The notes under the pieces were generated by a model. The model saw only the letters and a program-made list of their open reading frames with translations, did not search any database and had not been told where the DNA came from. From positions 378,830 to 442,829 of the forward strand of contig NZ_LT635539.1 of the NCBI RefSeq assembly GCF_900120195.1: DNA of 64,000 nucleotides, written 5' to 3'. Of the stretch, positions 60,201 to 64,000 are shown one piece after another (the first letter of the stretch is position 1; every line of letters starts with the position of its first letter). Position numbers and translations under genes: made by a program. Origin of the DNA: Blautia sp. Marseille-P3087. GTDB taxonomy: Bacteria > Bacillota > Clostridia > Lachnospirales > Lachnospiraceae.

Positions 60201-60465
60201 GCTCATCTTCCTTTTCTTCGTAATCATATGCTTCTGCAAAACGTCTGGCAATCGTTTCAGGCTGTAGTGCAGAAAGGACAAGGTAATCATCGGAAGTTAC
60301 AATAACTGCTTTTGTCTTACGTCCCTGTGTTGCATCGATCAGTTCCCGTGTACCCTTGATGCTCTGGATCATCCGTTTTACCGGGGCAGCATCCGGACTT
60401 ACAACCGCAACGATCTTGCGGGAATTTACGACATTTCCAAATCCGATGTTGATCAGTTTAGCCAA
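60193..60465 (-). CDS. remA: RemA/DUF370 family regulatory protein
   Basis: The 90-aa protein MAKLINIGFGNVVNSRKIVA belongs to DUF370 (RemA). In Bacillus RemA binds DNA and activates matrix and osmoprotection genes; its role in Clostridia is not established. The C-terminus is more acidic than usual (YDYEEKEDEHE). It sits between yicC and gmk, the conserved place of this family. Confidence 0.93.
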   Translation of the reverse strand: MAKLINIGFGNVVNSRKIVAVVSPDAAPVKRMIQSIKGTRELIDATQGRKTKAVIVTSDDYLVLSALQPETIARRFAEAYDYEEKEDEHE

Positions 60466-60481
60466 AACTCCCCTGCCTCCG

Positions 60482-61360
60482 TTATTCTATATTCTGAATC
60501 TGTTCGCGAATCTTTTCGATTTCTGTTTTCAGATCAATTGCAATGTCCGAAACTTCGAGGTCACTGGATTTGGAGAGAATCGTATTGGCCTCGCGGTTCA
60601 TTTCCTGAGCCATAAAATCCATCTTACGTCCAACACCTTCTTTTTCTTCGAGAATCTTCTGCATTCCGTGAATATGGCTGTGCAGACGAACCGTTTCTTC
60701 ATCATTACAGATCTTATCGGAAAAAAGAACAACTTCCGCTGCGATGCGATTGTCGTCAATCTGTGAATCTTCAAGAAGCTCGTGTACCTTCTGTTCCAGC
60801 TTCTCACGATATTCCTGAACAACTTTCGGTGAGCGTTCTTCTACTCGGTTTACCTTTTCATCCAGACCTGCGAGCTTGTCAAGAAGATCTTCTTTCAGAT
60901 GTTGTCCCTCTCTGGTCCGTGTCTCAACAAAACGAACACAGGCTTCGTTAAGTGGTTCTTCGAGAAGTTTCCATAACTGTTCTTCATCCACAGACTGTTC
61001 TTCCATGGTCAAAACTTCAGGATATCTGGACAAGGTGGTCGCGCGGACATCATTTTCAAGATGAAACTCTTCTGCCATCTGATTCAGATAAGAAAGATAT
61101 TCTGCGGCCAGTTCTTTATTGTATTTGAGTGTGTAATCATTTGAAGTATAATCTTCATAAGTAATGAATACATCTACCTTACCGCGCTGCATATACTGCT
61201 TCATAAGATTACGTACCTGACCCTCCAGCATATTGAAACGCCGTGGCATTTTAATATTCAGATCCAGGTACCTGTGATTGACAGATTTCATTTCTACCGT
61301 AATACGGCACTGTTCTGTCACTTTTTCTGCATGGCCGAAGCCTGTCATACTTTTTATCAT
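60482..61360 (-). CDS. yicC: YicC family endoribonuclease / RNA-processing protein
   Basis: The start ATG 61360 (MIKSMTGFGHAEKVTEQCRI) is the family N-terminus; the frame extends to 61474 without a ribosome site. The 292-aa product has the YicC N domain (VEMKSVNHRYLDLNIKMPR, about residues 24-42) and a C-terminal DUF1732 domain ending EVSDIAIDLKTEIEKIREQI. E. coli YicC is reported as an endoribonuclease. It heads the remA-gmk-rpoZ operon. Confidence 0.94.
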   Translation of the reverse strand: MIKSMTGFGHAEKVTEQCRITVEMKSVNHRYLDLNIKMPRRFNMLEGQVRNLMKQYMQRGKVDVFITYEDYTSNDYTLKYNKELAAEYLSYLNQMAEEFHLENDVRATTLSRYPEVLTMEEQSVDEEQLWKLLEEPLNEACVRFVETRTREGQHLKEDLLDKLAGLDEKVNRVEERSPKVVQEYREKLEQKVHELLEDSQIDDNRIAAEVVLFSDKICNDEETVRLHSHIHGMQKILEEKEGVGRKMDFMAQEMNREANTILSKSSDLEVSDIAIDLKTEIEKIREQIQNIE

Positions 61361-61403
61361 AAGTTTTCTCTCTTTGCAAGTCTCATTTTCTACATACAGA
61401 TTT

Positions 61404-61432
61404 ATTATAGAGCATTCTAAAAAGGTAGTCAA
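61404..61432 (-). promoter_or_regulatory. Promoter of the yicC operon
   Basis: On the minus strand TTGACT (61432-61427), 17 bases, TATAAT (61409-61404), about 44 bases before the yicC start. Confidence 0.8.
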
Positions 61433-61561
61433 TTTCTTTTTATGACATGGAGTTGTTTTTTTGTATGAATACACTTTCTTATGCTAAATGGTTACATTGA
61501 CACATTGCCATGTCACGAGGTACAATATCAGCGAGTCATTCAGAAGGGAATTACATATAAA

Positions 61562-62404
61562 ATGAAAGAAAAATTAAAACACTTTTCGCTTCTGACTGCA
61601 AGTACGCTGATCATGGCAGTCGGAACATACTTTTTTAAATTTACAAACAATTTTACGTTTGGAGGAATCACCGGTCTTGCGGTTTTGGTTGCAGATAAGA
61701 CATCTATTTCTGCCAGTGACTTTTCCTTCATTGTAAATATGCTGCTTCTGGTACTCGGATTTGTGGTACTTGGTAAAAAATTTGCCGCAAAGACAGCATA
61801 TTGCAGTATTCTTCTTTCAGTTGCACTTTCTACACTGGAACGTGTCTGTCCGATGGATCATCCGCTGACAGATCAGACCATGCTGGAGCTCTGTTTTGCG
61901 ATTGCACTTCCGGCACTTGGTTCTGCGATCCTGTTTAATATCGGTTCATCAAGCGGCGGTACGGACATCATTGCAATGATACTTAAGAAATACAGCAGTT
62001 TTGATATCGGGAAGGCACTTCTTGTGACTGATATTATGATCACTGTTGCGGGATGTTTTGTTTTTGATATCAAAACAGGACTGTATTCTTTCCTCGGTCT
62101 TACGATCCGCTCTTTTATGATCGACAACTTTATTGAGGGATTTAATCTTTCGAAATATTTCAATGTTGTCTGTGATGAGCCGGAACCGATCTGCAATTTC
62201 CTTGTTCATGAGCTGAAACGAAGCGCGACGATCGTTCATGCGCAGGGAGCTTTTTCAGGAAAAGACAAATATATCGTATTTACCGTACTCAGCCGTCCTC
62301 AGGCAGTACGTCTTCGTAACTTTATTAAAGAAAACCAGCCGAGTGCATTTATGTTGATTTCTAATACAAGCGAAATCATCGGTAAGGGATTCCACAGCAT
62401 CTGA
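61562..62404 (+). CDS. YitT family membrane protein
   Basis: The start ATG 61562 (MKEKLKHFSLLTASTLIMAV) is chosen; an open frame from 61481 has no ribosome site, and GAAGGGA lies before the ATG. The 280-aa product has five or six membrane segments (DUF161 type) with FTFGGITGLAVLV (about residues 31-43) and GSSSGGTDIIAMIL (about 130-143), and a C-terminal cytoplasmic DUF2179 domain (YFNVVCDEPEPI onward). Function is unknown; some family members are linked to transport. Confidence 0.88.
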   Translation: MKEKLKHFSLLTASTLIMAVGTYFFKFTNNFTFGGITGLAVLVADKTSISASDFSFIVNMLLLVLGFVVLGKKFAAKTAYCSILLSVALSTLERVCPMDHPLTDQTMLELCFAIALPALGSAILFNIGSSSGGTDIIAMILKKYSSFDIGKALLVTDIMITVAGCFVFDIKTGLYSFLGLTIRSFMIDNFIEGFNLSKYFNVVCDEPEPICNFLVHELKRSATIVHAQGAFSGKDKYIVFTVLSRPQAVRLRNFIKENQPSAFMLISNTSEIIGKGFHSI

Positions 62405-62426
62405 TACAAACTAAAGGAGAAATAAA

Positions 62427-64000
62427 ATGGCATTTGATGGCATCACCATTTCTGCAATGGTACAGGAATTACATAAAAATCTGGATAACGGCCGTTTTAA
62501 CAAAATTGCACAACCAGAGGCGGATGCCCTGATGATCACCGGAAAGGGGGCAAACGGACAGTGCAGGTTATTTATTTCTGCAAGTCCTTCTCTCCCGTTG
62601 ATCTATTTTACAGGCAAAAACAAACCAAGTCCCCTGACCGCACCAAACTTCTGTATGCTGCTCCGCAAGCATCTGGGAAGTGCAAGAATCGGAAAAATCA
62701 TGCAGCCGGGACTGGAACGTGTGGTAGAGTTTGAACTGGAACATTTAAACGAATTGGGCGATCCATGTAAAAAATATCTGATCGTTGAACTGATGGGGAA
62801 ATACAGCAACATCATCTTCTGTGATGAGAACAGGATGATCCTTGACAGCATCAAGCATGTGTCTTCGCATATGAGTTCCGTCCGGGAAGTTCTTCCGGGG
62901 AGAGATTATTTTCTTCCGCAGACCCAGGAAAAACAGGATCCTCTGATGATCACGGAAGAAATGTTTAAAGAATCTGTATGTAAAAAGCCGTGTAATATTG
63001 CAAAGGCAATCTATACAACACTGACCGGAATCAGTCCTCTGATTGCGGAAGAAATCTGCTATCGTGCTTCCATTGACGGAAGTGATGCGGCACAGTCACT
63101 TGACGAAAATGCAGCAACACATCTCTATCATACTTTCCACCGTCTGATCGAACAGGTGCAGGAGGGAGATTTTACTCCGAGCATTATTTACAGAGATGAT
63201 GAGCCGGTAGAATATGCTGTTCTTCCACTCACGCAGTACGGACCGGAATATCACAGCCAGACATTTGAATCTGTTTCAGAAATGCTGGAAACTTACTATG
63301 CATCGAAAGAGATTCTGACGAGGATCCGTCAGAAATCTTCTGATCTTCGAAGAATCGTGCAGACAGCTCTTGAGCGAAACCGTAAGAAACTGGTTCTCCA
63401 GCAGAAGCAAATGAAAGATACTGCCAAAAAGGACAAATATAAAGTATACGGAGAGTTAATCAATACGTATGGTTATGGGCTGGAAGACGGATGCAAATCA
63501 TTCAAAGCGCTGAATTATTATACAAATGAAGAAATAACAATTCCTCTGGATAAGACAATGACACCGGGTGAAAATGCGAAGAAATATTTTGATCGTTACG
63601 GTAAGCTGAAACGCACCGAAGAGGCGTTGACAGAGCAGATCGCGGATACTGAAGCTGAAATCGAGCATCTGGAATCTATATCAAATGCACTGGACATTGC
63701 ACGTGCAGAGAGCGATCTTGCCCAGATCAAAGAAGAACTGACAGAATATGGTTATATAAAGAAACACTATACAAATAAAAAAGGTCAGAAAGCGCAGACA
63801 AAATCAAAACCGTTCCATTATATTTCCAGTGATGGATTTGATATCTTTGTAGGAAAAAACAATTATCAGAATGATGAGCTGACATTTAAAATGGCAACCG
63901 GCAATGACTGGTGGTTTCATGCCAAAAAAATGGCGGGTTCCCATGTTGTTGTGAAGACTCCGGACGGAGAACTTCCGGACCGTACTTTCGAGGAGGCCGG
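62427..64000 (+). CDS. rqcH: Ribosome quality control protein RqcH (NFACT, fibronectin-binding protein family), truncated by window
   Basis: The frame opens at ATG 62427 behind AAAGGAG and runs to the window edge, 524 codons seen. The N-terminus MAFDGITISAMVQELHKNLD and FNKIAQPEADALMITGKG are the NFACT-N domain; residues 290-440 are coiled coil (LERNRKKLVLQQKQMKDTAK...); the NFACT-R domain begins with FHYISSDGFDIFVGKNNYQN and DWWFHAKKMAGSHVVV. RqcH/Rqc2 recruits tRNA-Ala to make alanine tails on stalled chains. The C-terminal end lies outside. Confidence 0.93.
   Translation, partial: MAFDGITISAMVQELHKNLDNGRFNKIAQPEADALMITGKGANGQCRLFISASPSLPLIYFTGKNKPSPLTAPNFCMLLRKHLGSARIGKIMQPGLERVVEFELEHLNELGDPCKKYLIVELMGKYSNIIFCDENRMILDSIKHVSSHMSSVREVLPGRDYFLPQTQEKQDPLMITEEMFKESVCKKPCNIAKAIYTTLTGISPLIAEEICYRASIDGSDAAQSLDENAATHLYHTFHRLIEQVQEGDFTPSIIYRDDEPVEYAVLPLTQYGPEYHSQTFESVSEMLETYYASKEILTRIRQKSSDLRRIVQTALERNRKKLVLQQKQMKDTAKKDKYKVYGELINTYGYGLEDGCKSFKALNYYTNEEITIPLDKTMTPGENAKKYFDRYGKLKRTEEALTEQIADTEAEIEHLESISNALDIARAESDLAQIKEELTEYGYIKKHYTNKKGQKAQTKSKPFHYISSDGFDIFVGKNNYQNDELTFKMATGNDWWFHAKKMAGSHVVVKTPDGELPDRTFEEA

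Noticed and set aside
1..64000. Mobile elements, prophage, CRISPR arrays, tRNA or rRNA genes
   Set aside because: No transposase, integrase, phage gene, regularly spaced repeat, tRNA cloverleaf or rRNA sequence was seen; nearly all space is filled by core genes.

Overview
The window looks like chromosomal core DNA of a spore-forming anaerobic Firmicute, most probably a member of the family Lachnospiraceae (Clostridia). The grounds are: an alpha/beta-type small acid-soluble spore protein, a GerW/YtfJ-type protein, a YlbJ-type sporulation membrane protein and a cysteine-rich chorion-class protein of the kind seen in Clostridia; a six-gene Rnf complex and a sodium-pumping biotin decarboxylase operon (anaerobic sodium/proton energetics); Gram-positive signals (AGGAGG ribosome binding sites, a T-box leader, RecU, RelQ, ZapA, RqcH); and a DUF6465 protein, a family I associate with Lachnospiraceae. 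The genus cannot be fixed by reading alone. I saw no mobile element, prophage, CRISPR array, rRNA or tRNA gene.

Layout. 1-409: start of a histidine operon (hisZ, cut by the left edge) behind a consensus promoter. 503-5956: a leftward operon relQ-ygiQ-unknown-rluA family-lepB-recU. 6056-8429: an M23 peptidase and an aminoacyl-histidine dipeptidase with its terminator. 8535-9476: ylbJ, rightward, behind a sigma-E-like promoter. 9453-11554: mgsA-rsmD-coaD-coiled-coil protein. 11767-16669: SASP, DUF6465, recG, fakA-like, Asp23 family. 16826-17014: rpmB, rightward. 17113-19063: a probable sporulation unit (unknown 103-aa protein, DUF2953, gerW, and a 45-aa membrane peptide with its own terminator). 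19196-24699: NUDIX, transpeptidase, FtsW/RodA, U32. 24772-26917: zapA, ruvB, ruvA. 27080-32098: rnfCDGEAB. 32293-33315: YprB-like nuclease, rightward.

33399-37254: flavoprotein-cmk-ispH-S1 protein. 37313-42566: sodium-translocating decarboxylase operon with two different carboxyltransferases, one biotin carrier and the OadB/OadG membrane parts, with a Rex-like operator upstream. 42799-48219: molybdopterin-binding protein, metallophosphoesterase, scpA, scpB, zinc phospholipase C-like protein and a D,D-carboxypeptidase in one run. 48375-51548: a second D,D-carboxypeptidase, a cardiolipin synthase and rpsU. 51710-55917: tyrS-alaS behind a tyrosine T-box leader. 56009-57281: a small cluster of cysteine-rich and unknown proteins. 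57311-61360: yicC-remA-gmk-rpoZ-rimO-pgsA. 61562-64000: a YitT protein and rqcH (cut by the right edge).

The genes together cover peptidoglycan synthesis and trimming, DNA recombination and chromosome segregation, translation, and membrane energetics. Rnf (ferredoxin:NAD oxidoreductase) and the biotin decarboxylase are both ion pumps and lie about 5 kb apart, so the window carries two ways of making a sodium or proton gradient. The observations I rate highest are the two-carboxyltransferase decarboxylase operon with a Rex-like site, alaS placed behind a tyrosine T-box with no leader of its own, the small cysteine-rich/unknown cluster at 56-57.3 kb, and several undescribed inverted repeats in promoter regions.
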